Below, piece by piece: positions 50,971 through 59,400 of a stretch of 64,000 nucleotides of DNA. Position numbers and translations under genes: made by a program. This DNA comes from Candidatus Wallbacteria bacterium. GTDB lineage: Bacteria; Muiribacteriota; JAQTZZ01. Location of the stretch: positions 1 to 64,000 of the forward strand of contig JAQTZZ010000005.1 of the NCBI GenBank assembly GCA_028687545.1, given 5' to 3'. The notes beneath the pieces are model-generated. The model was not told where the DNA came from and ran no database searches. It was given only the letters and a program-made list of their open reading frames with translations. How positions within the stretch are numbered: position 1 is the first letter of the stretch; each line of letters begins with the position of its first letter.

Positions 50971-53124
50971 ATGAATCCACGCGTCAAAATCATCAGGGAA
51001 ATATCCGAAAAAACAAATCCTTCCAATTATATTGAAAAAGGCGCAGTATCGCGCTACTTCGGAGAAAACACGCTGAACACCAAGGCCTTGAAGGAAAAAC
51101 TTGCCCAGAGAACTTTTATGAAGCTGCAGAAATGCATCTCTGGAGAGGATGAACTGACCATCGAAGTCGCCACTGAAGTCGCGCATGCCATCAAGGAATG
51201 GGCCATCAGCAAGGGAGCCACCCATTACTGCCACTGGTTCCAGCCTTTGACAGGCTCCACGGCTGAGAAGCACGATTCATTCCTGGCTTTTGAGGACGGG
51301 AATCTGATCGAGCGTTTTTCCGGCAGGCAGCTGGTAACGCAAGAACCGGATGCTTCCAGCTTCCCAAGCGGCGGGCTGCGCGCCACCTTCGAAGCCCGTG
51401 GCTATACGGGCTGGGACCCGACTTCGCCGGCTTTCATCAAGGAAGGCGAGTACGGGAAAACCCTCTGCATTCCATCCGTATTCATTTCATATCACGGAGA
51501 TTCCCTGGACCAGAAAGCTCCACTGCTTCGTTCCGTGGAACTGATCAGCCAGAAAACAAAGGAATTGCTGGCTCTGTTCGGAAACAAACCACAGAAAGTA
51601 TTTCCTACGATCGGTGCTGAACAGGAATTTTTTCTGCTGGACCGGGACCTCGCCAACCTCAGGCCAGACCTGGTGCTTACAGGGCGGACCATCTTCGGAG
51701 CCAGGCCACCCAAGGGGCAGGAACTGGAAGACCAGTATTTCGGCAGCATGCCTGAGCGGATCATGAATTTCATCAATGACGTGGAACAGGAAGTTTACAA
51801 GCTGGGAATTCCGATTGTTACAAGACATAACGAAGTGGCGCCTCATCAGTTTGAACTGGCTCCCATATTCGAAGATGCCAATCTGGCTACTGATCATAAT
51901 CAACTGCTGATGGAAGTGATGAAAAGGAAAGCCATCAAGCACCGGCTCTTCCTCTGTCTGCATGAAAAACCGTTCGCCAGGCTCAATGGAAGCGGCAAGC
52001 ATGTCAACTGGGCTCTGGCTGCAGACGGACACAATCTGCTGGAACCAGGAGAAAATCCTGAAGAAAATCTGCAGTTTCTGACTTTTCTGATCGCTATTGT
52101 GCGTGGAGTTTACAGGTATTCGGCACTGATCAGAGCTTCCGTCGCATTTGCATCCAATGATCACCGCCTGGGAGGAAATGAAGCTCCGCCGGCTATCATC
52201 TCAGTGTTTCTAGGGAAAGGACTGTCATATGTTCTGGACAGCATAGAGCAGGGAAAAGTATCGAAAAAATCAGTCGATGAGAAAATCAACCTCGGCATCC
52301 GCTCGATCCCCAAGATTCCCAAAGACAGCACTGACCGCAACCGCACTTCACCGTTCGCTTTCACAGGCAACAAGTTCGAATTCAGGGCTGTCGGTTCCTC
52401 GCAGTCGATCTCAATTCCTGTCACTTTCCTGAACACTGCTGTGGCTGAATCCCTGGAATTCATGAAGGACAAGATTTCAGATAAACTCGCCAGGGGATTC
52501 GGGCAGATTGAAGCAGTGGTCGCAGTACTCAAAGAAGTGATCCCTGAAGTGCGCCCCGTACTTTTTGAGGGCGACGGTTATTCAGATGAATGGCAGAAAG
52601 AAGCAAAAAGGCGCGGGCTCCCCAATCTGAAGAGCACTCCTGAAGCCATGAAAGCTTATCAGAAACCAGAATTTCAGAAGATGTTCATCGGTTACGGAGT
52701 TTTTTCGCACTCCGAACTCGATGCCAGGTATCATGTGGAAATCGAGAAATACTGTAAGACAGTGCATATTGAGGGACAGACAGCGATGGACATCGCCAAA
52801 ACTAAAATACTGCCTGCTGCTCTGCGTTATCAGGGGCAGCTTGCCGGATGCATCATGATCGCCTCCAAATCACAGGTTCAGGAAAAACTCCTTTCTGATC
52901 TCGCAGAGAAAATCAACGAACTGATTGCAGTGATGGGCGATCTGGAAAAGCGTCTGGATCGGGGAGTTTCTGAAGAGGATCTGGATAAAAAGGCCGAGAT
53001 CTACTGCAGGATGGTGATGCCAGGCCTGGATGCCCTGCGCAAGACAGTAGACGAACTGGAAACAGTGATTGACGACGAACTGTGGCCTCTGCCGAAGTAT
53101 TACGAGATGCTGTTTTACTATTAG
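50971..53124 (+). CDS. glnN: Type III glutamine synthetase
   Basis: GSIII makes glutamine from glutamate, ammonia and ATP. The 717-residue length and motifs fit the GlnN class: THYCHWFQPLTGSTAEKHDS, GAEQEFFLLDRDLA, VTRHNEVAPHQFELAPIFED, LNGSGKHVNWAL and APPAIISVFLGKGL. The long C-terminal helical tail is also typical. It has its own promoter and is followed by a hairpin. No ammonium transporter or PII gene is adjacent. Confidence 0.97.
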   Translation: MNPRVKIIREISEKTNPSNYIEKGAVSRYFGENTLNTKALKEKLAQRTFMKLQKCISGEDELTIEVATEVAHAIKEWAISKGATHYCHWFQPLTGSTAEKHDSFLAFEDGNLIERFSGRQLVTQEPDASSFPSGGLRATFEARGYTGWDPTSPAFIKEGEYGKTLCIPSVFISYHGDSLDQKAPLLRSVELISQKTKELLALFGNKPQKVFPTIGAEQEFFLLDRDLANLRPDLVLTGRTIFGARPPKGQELEDQYFGSMPERIMNFINDVEQEVYKLGIPIVTRHNEVAPHQFELAPIFEDANLATDHNQLLMEVMKRKAIKHRLFLCLHEKPFARLNGSGKHVNWALAADGHNLLEPGENPEENLQFLTFLIAIVRGVYRYSALIRASVAFASNDHRLGGNEAPPAIISVFLGKGLSYVLDSIEQGKVSKKSVDEKINLGIRSIPKIPKDSTDRNRTSPFAFTGNKFEFRAVGSSQSISIPVTFLNTAVAESLEFMKDKISDKLARGFGQIEAVVAVLKEVIPEVRPVLFEGDGYSDEWQKEAKRRGLPNLKSTPEAMKAYQKPEFQKMFIGYGVFSHSELDARYHVEIEKYCKTVHIEGQTAMDIAKTKILPAALRYQGQLAGCIMIASKSQVQEKLLSDLAEKINELIAVMGDLEKRLDRGVSEEDLDKKAEIYCRMVMPGLDALRKTVDELETVIDDELWPLPKYYEMLFYY

Positions 53125-53173
53125 CAGCTGTTTCAAAATCCGAGCTTACGCGAGGATTTTGATTACAGCTGCT
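53123..53173 (+). terminator. Long hairpin at the end of glnN
   Basis: AGCAGCTGT (53123-53131) pairs with ACAGCTGCT (53165-53173), and the inner CAAAATCC (53134-53141) pairs with GGATTTTG (53154-53161). The stem starts at the stop codon. No T-run follows, so it may protect the 3' end or be part of a repeat rather than a classical terminator. Confidence 0.5.
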
Positions 53174-53174
53174 T

Positions 53175-53220
53175 ATCCCCGAAGCCCTTTTGAGCAAAGC
53201 ACAAAAAGGCGGAGCGGGAT
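53175..53220. repeat. Second imperfect hairpin after glnN
   Basis: ATCCCCG near 53175 pairs with CGGGAT near 53215, and GCCCTTTTG pairs with CAAAAAGGC inside. It directly joins the previous hairpin and the next inverted-repeat element. Confidence 0.45.
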
Positions 53221-53222
53221 TA

Positions 53223-53326
53223 AAGGCTGTTGAAAAACGCCAATCTGCCTCGTTGTGTAGAGGCTCTTACAAACTAGTTTGTTAGAGCCTCTCATGCCTT
53301 GCATCTGACCATTTTTGAACAGCCTT
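53223..53326. repeat. MITE-like element with terminal inverted repeats
   Basis: AAGGCTGTT at 53223 and AACAGCCTT ending at 53326 are perfect inverted ends of nine bases, extending to about 14 of 16 matches (AGGCTGTTGAAAAACG against AGGCTGTTCAAAAATG). Inside is a near-perfect palindrome, AGAGGCTCTTACAAAC followed by its reverse complement with one mismatch (53259-53292). The 104-base size, ends and lack of coding suggest a non-autonomous transposon relic or structured repeat. Confidence 0.55.
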
Positions 53327-53334
53327 GATGTAAG

Positions 53335-55107
53335 CTACCTTAAGATTTCAAGTATCAGCGGCATTTCATATGGTTCGAAGAACCGATTCAGGGGCTTGCA
53401 GAAAATGCTCAGGCCGTTTTTGAGTCTGGAGTCTTTGGGGACTTCCAGCCGCAGCGTGTTCAACCCTTCCTTCAGTGCGCCTGGTCTGTAAATTGAAATT
53501 CTCAAATATTCCCCTGTAGTGTGAATGGATTTGAAAACCTGTCTGGAAACTTCCACTCCATTAAGAATGACCTTGATTTCAGAACTGTACCGCTCTCCCT
53601 TCGGAAAACCCATTGGGTGGGAAGCAAAGCGCCCGTGGAGAAAAAAGCCGCTGATTGAAGCTGCATCCTTGATCTGAAAGTTGTATTCAATGCCTCCATA
53701 ATCCCGGCATTTAATGATCGAGAGTCCGCTGCTGCAACGCTCTGAACCCTGCCAGTGTGTAGTTACCAGATTGAAATCTGAGCTTGAGTAATCAGCCGGG
53801 TTAATCACCAGGGTCTCCGCACCTTTTTCCCTGAGCTGCTCTAAAAATGGTTTCTCCTGGACCCCCGCTATTTTGACGGGTTTTCCGGATACTTCACGAA
53901 CCAGATTGCGGAATTCTGCCGGATCATCGAAACCTGCCGGCAGGAAAGTGATGTTGTCTGAAAAGAAATCATCCGTATCGGTTGTAAGGATTTTCCCTGT
54001 CTTTCTGCAGATTTCAGCAATCCTGTGCCCTGGATGCGGCTGCAGGATCTGAAAGTCATAACCTCCCGAAGGATTCAATCCTGAAACCCATTCAGACACC
54101 AATCTGAGTGATTCCCTGGTCTCGCCTGGCGCACCTGCTATCAGAAGCAGTGCTGCCAGTATGCCAAGCTTATCGCACCAGGAAAGTGCTTCTGCCAGTT
54201 TTTTTTGATCGAGCGACTTACCGAGGTGCCTGAGGATCAGCGGGTCGATCTGCTCGATGCCGAGAGTGATCTTGCAAAGCCCGATTTTTTTCAGGTGCAA
54301 GAGGATGCCGAAACTAAGATTCTCAAGCCTGCAGTTGATCCTGAAGCGTATTCCAAGACCGCTTTTCTGCATCTGATGGATAAAGAAACTTGCGAATTCC
54401 CCGTCAGAGAGGAAATTGTCGTCTTCAATTGCGAAGTTGCTAATACCGAGTTCAGAACTCAGGTATTTAAGTTCTTCCACAGCCTGCTCCGGAGTTCTGT
54501 ATCTGGGATTACGGCCGAACATGGCAGGGCTCGCACAGAATGTACAGGTGCCCACGCATCCTCTTGAGAACATCACAATCGCTGCCCTTTCTGAAAAAGC
54601 CTGATCATAAAAAATCCCTTGATCAGGAATCAGTTTCCGGTTTATGATCGGGAACTTCGTAATGTCCGGATGAGGTCCGGCAGGTTTTCCAGAGACTTTC
54701 CCTTCTCTGATCCTGTAAATCCCAGGATGATCGGGATTGCCACTGAGAAGCGAGAGGAGCGGTTCTTCTCCCTCTCCTGAGATCACAAAGTCCAGCTCTG
54801 GATTTTCGAGAAGAATACCGGGATTGAGCGAAGCATGCACTCCCCCGAAGACAGTCCTTTTTTCCGGGAATCTCTTTTTAACTGCAGAAGCCAGGGCCAG
54901 AGCCCTCCTGGCTTGATAGGTCATGCCTGTAAATCCGATGAATTCGAATGATTCCGCTTTGGAAAGGAAGAGGCCTTGATCCCCGTTGTCGTAAAAAATT
55001 TCCGCCATCCCTGCCGGCAGGAAGCTTGCCAGTGAACCGAGCGACAGGGAAAGGCGCTCTGGAAATGGAGCCAGGGAAGAGGGAAGCGGGTTGACGAGCA
55101 GTATCAT
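53335..55107 (-). CDS. B12-binding-type radical SAM protein with beta-rich tail
   Basis: In this 590-residue protein the N-terminus is a cobalamin-binding-like domain (MILLVNPLPSSLAPFPERLS, VFGGVHASLNPGILLENPEL). The radical SAM core has CVGTCTFCASPAMFG, giving CxxxCxxC. After about residue 440 comes a beta-rich domain (NFQIKDAASISGFFLHGRFA, VILNGVEVSRQVF) resembling carbohydrate-binding modules. The substrate is unknown. I chose the ATG at 55107, since the ATG at 55134 lies inside the upstream gene. It is the third gene of a minus-strand operon with a tRNA nucleotidyltransferase and an SGNH hydrolase. Confidence 0.85.
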   Translation of the reverse strand: MILLVNPLPSSLAPFPERLSLSLGSLASFLPAGMAEIFYDNGDQGLFLSKAESFEFIGFTGMTYQARRALALASAVKKRFPEKRTVFGGVHASLNPGILLENPELDFVISGEGEEPLLSLLSGNPDHPGIYRIREGKVSGKPAGPHPDITKFPIINRKLIPDQGIFYDQAFSERAAIVMFSRGCVGTCTFCASPAMFGRNPRYRTPEQAVEELKYLSSELGISNFAIEDDNFLSDGEFASFFIHQMQKSGLGIRFRINCRLENLSFGILLHLKKIGLCKITLGIEQIDPLILRHLGKSLDQKKLAEALSWCDKLGILAALLLIAGAPGETRESLRLVSEWVSGLNPSGGYDFQILQPHPGHRIAEICRKTGKILTTDTDDFFSDNITFLPAGFDDPAEFRNLVREVSGKPVKIAGVQEKPFLEQLREKGAETLVINPADYSSSDFNLVTTHWQGSERCSSGLSIIKCRDYGGIEYNFQIKDAASISGFFLHGRFASHPMGFPKGERYSSEIKVILNGVEVSRQVFKSIHTTGEYLRISIYRPGALKEGLNTLRLEVPKDSRLKNGLSIFCKPLNRFFEPYEMPLILEILR

Positions 55108-55111
55108 CTGA

Positions 55112-56188
55112 TTACTTTTCCTTGTTGAAAACATTTTTCAGGATAAATTCAGCAATGGCTTCAGCTGCGACTTGATGCCCGAACTGGTTGGGATGACTGG
55201 AGATGCTGTTTTTATTCAGGTCTTCTTCATTCCTGACCTCTTTTTCAGCATATTGCCTGTAAACGTCCAGCAGGTCCAGCCGCGGAATTTTCCGTTCCGC
55301 ACAGAAATCGGCTGTCAGCAGGTGTCTGACATAGAAATCATTTTTTTCATATTCCCTGAAGTTATGGAAAAACGGGAAATGCACCAGTATTAATGGAATG
55401 CCATTCTCAACGGAAATCCGATAGATCGATTCCAGAGCTGCGTAGTTCTGATCAAAACCTGGTTCATAGAGATTGAAGTTATACCGGATTTCTCTCCTGT
55501 TGATCAGCTGCTCCAGGCTGATGAAGAGGAACGGAATCAGCTCCGAAGACTCTAAGACCAGCCGGTTGTATCTGCCAAAGTCGATCAGCAGAGGAATTTT
55601 CCTGGGCTGGTAGTAAGAGAATTCGAGACCTCCACTGACCTCGCGGTAATTTTCGGCCAGGGAGGTGTCGTTATTGACATAGGCGAGCAGGATCAGGTCA
55701 GGCTGTGATTTGAGCCCGAATTCTGATAACCAGGCTGCTTCCTGCACTGTATTGTATCCACCGACCCCTGAATTCAGCACTTCCACCCTGCGCTGAAGTT
55801 TCCGGTTCAGGATGTCCTGCAGGACGAAAGTATAGCCATAGGGTGGATGACAACTGGCGAACGGGTCAGTCACTGAATCCCCCAGCACCAGGATCCTGTA
55901 TGTGCCCGTTTCCCGGCTGACGGGAATTTTCTTGCCGTAAATACCCAGGGGATTGAAATTCGGACTGTCCGGATTATGCATGATGCCGATATTTCCCGGA
56001 ACGACTCTGTATTCACTGACTTTCTGGTTGTATTCTTCTGAATCCCTTGGATAGACCACTTTCTGAACGAGCGTCAAAACTGCATGCGGACGGAAAATTC
56101 TGAGGGAGATTTCGCCGAAAACAAAGAGATTCAGGATTATCAGCAGGATCATAAGTGTTGAAAATACAAATTTTCTGCCGGTTTTCAT
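55112..56188 (-). CDS. Membrane-anchored SGNH/GDSL-type hydrolase
   Basis: The 358-residue protein has an N-terminal membrane anchor (about 8-28) and an SGNH fold: block I LVLGDSVTDPF with the nucleophilic Ser, NSGVGGYNT, YVNNDTS and the late SSHPNQFGHQVAAEA with the catalytic His. Such enzymes remove acyl or acetyl groups from polysaccharides or lipids outside the membrane. It overlaps the tRNA nucleotidyltransferase gene by four bases. Confidence 0.88.
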   Translation of the reverse strand: MKTGRKFVFSTLMILLIILNLFVFGEISLRIFRPHAVLTLVQKVVYPRDSEEYNQKVSEYRVVPGNIGIMHNPDSPNFNPLGIYGKKIPVSRETGTYRILVLGDSVTDPFASCHPPYGYTFVLQDILNRKLQRRVEVLNSGVGGYNTVQEAAWLSEFGLKSQPDLILLAYVNNDTSLAENYREVSGGLEFSYYQPRKIPLLIDFGRYNRLVLESSELIPFLFISLEQLINRREIRYNFNLYEPGFDQNYAALESIYRISVENGIPLILVHFPFFHNFREYEKNDFYVRHLLTADFCAERKIPRLDLLDVYRQYAEKEVRNEEDLNKNSISSHPNQFGHQVAAEAIAEFILKNVFNKEK

Positions 56189-57489
56189 AAGAATTTCCCC
56201 CCGAATTCCTGCAGGATTATCCTGTGTGCCTCCTCCTTGGTTGTTACAACCCCCCTGATCTGCTCTTCAAGGAGAAAATCTTTGATTCTACGGACATTTG
56301 CACCGGCCGGGATCTTCAAAATCTCCATGATCTCCAAACCGTCGAGCAGCGGGGCAGGGAGTGACCCATTGAATGCAGAGCGGAACTCCTGGATCTTCTG
56401 ATCCAGCCAGTCCAGACTTTCCAGTTCAATGTCAGATCTGCCCAGCATGAGAAGTTCTGAAAGATGACTCCCGTTTTTCCTGATGAATCGAGCCAGAGCC
56501 CTGGGTGTGGGGGAGAGGGATAAAAGCTTGAAATGCATGTGATCCCTGATCAGAGTCTCAATCAGATTCGAATCTTTCCTGGAGAATCTCAGGCGGGAGC
56601 AGATCCCTGCTGCCAGTTCGGCACCTGCCAGAGGATGTCCGTAGAAATGGAATTCACCCTGTTTTCCACTCCTGGTGCCTGGTTTACCGATATCGTGCAG
56701 CAGAGCCGTGAATCTTAAGAGAGCGGAATCGGAAATTCCAGACAGGTTTTCCAGCACATCGAGGGTGTGGCTGTACGCGTCTTTTTTGTGATGGACGCTG
56801 CTCTGGTCAAACCCCACCAGTCTCTGTACCTCAGGCAGGACGGCAGCCAGCAGGCCGGTCTCCCTCAGCAGTTCTATGCCTGGCCTCTGCATCCCGGGCG
56901 TTGCAGCCATAATCTGTAACAGTTCGTTCCTGATGCGTTCAGGTGAAACTGAACAGATCAGGTTTGCCTGGAGCTTGATGGCATCGAGCAGATCCTGGTC
57001 GAGGGTAAAATCAAGGGTGGTGAAAATTCTTACTGCTCTCAGCATCCTGAGCCTGTCTTCTGAGATCCTGGCTGAAGGATCTTCCACAGCTCTGATGATC
57101 CGTTTCTTAAGATCAGCGATTCCGCCGAAGAAATCCTGCAATCTGCCTTCAGAGTCCATGACCATGGAATTGATCGTAAAATCGCGCCTGCTGCAATTTT
57201 TCCTGAGCGATTCCAGAGAACCACCAGCAGGCAGAGAACTGACTTCGAAATTATCATTACCTGCGACGACTGTGACAGTACCATGTCTCGCGCCGACCGG
57301 GACTACTTTTTCAAACAACTGTTGCAGATCCTCTGCTTGCGCGTCGGTGAGAATGTCGAAATCATGGGGAGGCCGCGAAAGCACAAGATCTCTTACGCAG
57401 CCCCCGACCAGAAAAGCGGAAAACCCTGACTCTTTCAGCCGGGACATGATTTCCCGCGCTTTTTCCTGCAGTGTCGAGTTATGATGCAT
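56185..57489 (-). CDS. cca: CCA-adding tRNA nucleotidyltransferase / poly(A) polymerase family
   Basis: The 434-residue protein has FLVGGCVRDLVLSRPPHDFD with the DxD metal site, RRDFTINSMV, the RxxRxxR region (SEDRLRMLRAVRI) and an HD domain (FTALLHDIGKPG). It adds or repairs the 3' CCA of tRNA, or adds A only; sequence alone does not decide. It has no ribosome site, and a -10-like TATCAT ends six bases before the ATG. Confidence 0.92.
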   Translation of the reverse strand: MHHNSTLQEKAREIMSRLKESGFSAFLVGGCVRDLVLSRPPHDFDILTDAQAEDLQQLFEKVVPVGARHGTVTVVAGNDNFEVSSLPAGGSLESLRKNCSRRDFTINSMVMDSEGRLQDFFGGIADLKKRIIRAVEDPSARISEDRLRMLRAVRIFTTLDFTLDQDLLDAIKLQANLICSVSPERIRNELLQIMAATPGMQRPGIELLRETGLLAAVLPEVQRLVGFDQSSVHHKKDAYSHTLDVLENLSGISDSALLRFTALLHDIGKPGTRSGKQGEFHFYGHPLAGAELAAGICSRLRFSRKDSNLIETLIRDHMHFKLLSLSPTPRALARFIRKNGSHLSELLMLGRSDIELESLDWLDQKIQEFRSAFNGSLPAPLLDGLEIMEILKIPAGANVRRIKDFLLEEQIRGVVTTKEEAHRIILQEFGGKFL

Positions 57490-57495
57490 AGGCTT

Positions 57496-57524
57496 ATGAT
57501 ACCGGAAAAAGAGGGCGTTTGCGA
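57496..57524 (-). promoter_or_regulatory. Possible leaderless promoter of cca
   Basis: On the minus strand TCGCAA (57519-57524), 17 bases and TATCAT (57496-57501) precede the ATG at 57489 by six bases. The -35 box is weak, but no Shine-Dalgarno sequence is present. Confidence 0.35.
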
Positions 57525-57528
57525 CCTC

Positions 57529-57556
57529 TTTACATTTGAGGAAATAAGGGTAAAAT
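57529..57556 (+). promoter_or_regulatory. Promoter of the secreted protein gene
   Basis: TTTACA (57529-57534), 16 bases and TAAAAT (57551-57556) lie about 29 bases before the ATG at 57586, which has AGGAGGTG upstream. Confidence 0.55.
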
Positions 57557-57585
57557 AGGGTTGACTTTCAATTTTAGGAGGTGAC

Positions 57586-58233
57586 ATGAGCAAGTTACTG
57601 GCTGTTCTGCTCCTGACATGCTTGGCTGTGAGCTGTTTTGCCGCAGATACCAGGGAAATACTGCTGAAAGGATACAAGTTTTACCAGAATCAGGGGATCA
57701 AGAATTATTCCGCGGTGCTGAAGAGCGAACCCGCGAACCCACTTGTGACAAAGACTACAATTCATTGGCAGGATACCGGGAAAGTCTCTTATGAACTGGA
57801 ATTTACCGCAAACTGCCCTGATGCCCAGAAGCAGATGATGAAGGATGCCATGAAGGAAACCATGATTATCCCGGAGCAGATGACTGACAACCTGCTGAAG
57901 GATTTTAATATCACTGAACTCAAGGAAATGCCTAATGCCGTTTCACTGACAATGGAGCCGAAAGACCCCAACAGCCCGCTCAAAAAACAGATCCATGTTT
58001 ATGATAAAAGCGGAAAAATGATCGGGCAGAGAATAATCTCAGTGAATCCTCAAGTCAGCAGTGATGCAACTGTCAAATTCAACTATCTCAAGTCAGGTAA
58101 TTTCGAAGTGCTCGAGCGTCAGGAATGCAGGACAAAAGTGAAGATGAAAAATCCTGCACCAGGAGCCACCAGCGAGATCGAGACAGAGAACTCCTCGGTC
58201 ACGGTTTTTTCGGATTATCAGATCAACCAGTGA
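57586..58233 (+). CDS. Secreted protein of unknown function
   Basis: The 215-residue protein has a signal peptide (about 1-20, LLAVLLLTCLAVSCFA). The mature part is beta-rich (TTIHWQDTGKVSYELEFTA, KQIHVYDKSGKMIGQRI) with a helical insert, somewhat like LolA/outer-membrane lipoprotein-sorting folds, but without a firm match. VSCFA is not a proper lipobox. It precedes the PRPP synthetase gene by 42 bases. Confidence 0.8.
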   Translation: MSKLLAVLLLTCLAVSCFAADTREILLKGYKFYQNQGIKNYSAVLKSEPANPLVTKTTIHWQDTGKVSYELEFTANCPDAQKQMMKDAMKETMIIPEQMTDNLLKDFNITELKEMPNAVSLTMEPKDPNSPLKKQIHVYDKSGKMIGQRIISVNPQVSSDATVKFNYLKSGNFEVLERQECRTKVKMKNPAPGATSEIETENSSVTVFSDYQINQ

Positions 58234-58275
58234 AGGTATGCGGAAAAAATTATTAATCTAACCCGGAGGGAAGAC

Positions 58276-59400
58276 ATGCTAAATCCAAGTCCCAGTCTTT
58301 TCATCAGCCAGGAAACTTACTCCCAGATCAGGGAAAAGAAACTCAAGGGACCGAATGGCTGGCTGTTGTTTTATGCTACAGAATCGGGATTCCGCAGGGC
58401 TCAGCGAGTGGTGGACATCTATAACGACCGGCTGAGCCAGTGCTCCGATGCCGGCAAGCAGGTGGAATTGATTCACAAGCGCGAGGACGGGACGCCAGTG
58501 ATCAAGGGTTACGACGATACAGAGACCAATCCCAGACTTCCAAACCATGTGGCTGGAGCCAATGTTTTCGTTTTTTCCGACCCGCACAGCAGAGTCTCAG
58601 GGAAGAGTGTCAATGACGAAATTTACAGAACTCTGCAGCTGGTTTATACCTTAAAAGTGCATGGCGCACACGAGGTAAACCTGGTGATGCCGTACCTGCC
58701 GTATTCCAGAGCTGAACGCTCATCATATCTCAAGCGCGAAGCCGCCCAGTCAGAGCTTTTCGCAAAACTTCTTGACACAGCTGGAGTGAACAGGGTGATC
58801 ACTTATCACCTGCATAGCGATGCGATCAAGGCTTTTTTCCAGCCCAAGCGTGTGGTAGGCCTCTCAGGCATGGATTTTTTCATAGAACTGCTTTCAAGAT
58901 TCAAAGGGGACCTGCAGAGTGTGGTTATCTCTACTGACGCCGGCGGAGCCAAACAGACATATCTGCTGGCCCAGAATCTCAACCTGGATTACGCTGTTTC
59001 AAGTAAATACAGGTCCACCAGCAAGGAAACAACTGAAAATCTCGGCATTATCGGTAATCTGGAAGGGAAGCGGGTGGCATTGATCACTGACGACGAAACA
59101 GTAACTTTCGGATCGTTTCTGAATGCGATCAAGAATCTCAAAGCCAGGCACGATGTGCAGGAGATTTATGCTGCGGTTTCCCATTTCAAGCTGATGCCTA
59201 AGTATCTGAACAATCTGATCGAGTGCACGAAATTCGGTCTTAAAAAACTCTATGTGACAGACACTATCCCCCAGATTCCAGAACTCCTGAATCAGACTTT
59301 TATCGAGCAGAAATCACTGGACGATCTGCTGGTCTTTGTGATCAACCGCCTGCATTATGACCAGTCGGTCAGCGCGCTGATTAAACTTGACGAGAAATGA
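58276..59400 (+). CDS. prs: Divergent ribose-phosphate pyrophosphokinase
   Basis: The 374-residue protein is longer than the usual 310-320. PRPP synthetase landmarks are present but altered: VMPYLPYSRAERSSYLKREA (usually RQDRK), YHLHSDAIKAFF (usually DLHADQIQGFF), VVISTDAGGAKQTYLLAQ and the PRPP loop LITDDETVTFGSF (usually DDIIDTGGT). It may make PRPP, or be a paralogue with changed specificity. It overlaps the PHP gene by four bases. CGGAGGG precedes the ATG. Confidence 0.8.
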   Translation: MLNPSPSLFISQETYSQIREKKLKGPNGWLLFYATESGFRRAQRVVDIYNDRLSQCSDAGKQVELIHKREDGTPVIKGYDDTETNPRLPNHVAGANVFVFSDPHSRVSGKSVNDEIYRTLQLVYTLKVHGAHEVNLVMPYLPYSRAERSSYLKREAAQSELFAKLLDTAGVNRVITYHLHSDAIKAFFQPKRVVGLSGMDFFIELLSRFKGDLQSVVISTDAGGAKQTYLLAQNLNLDYAVSSKYRSTSKETTENLGIIGNLEGKRVALITDDETVTFGSFLNAIKNLKARHDVQEIYAAVSHFKLMPKYLNNLIECTKFGLKKLYVTDTIPQIPELLNQTFIEQKSLDDLLVFVINRLHYDQSVSALIKLDEK

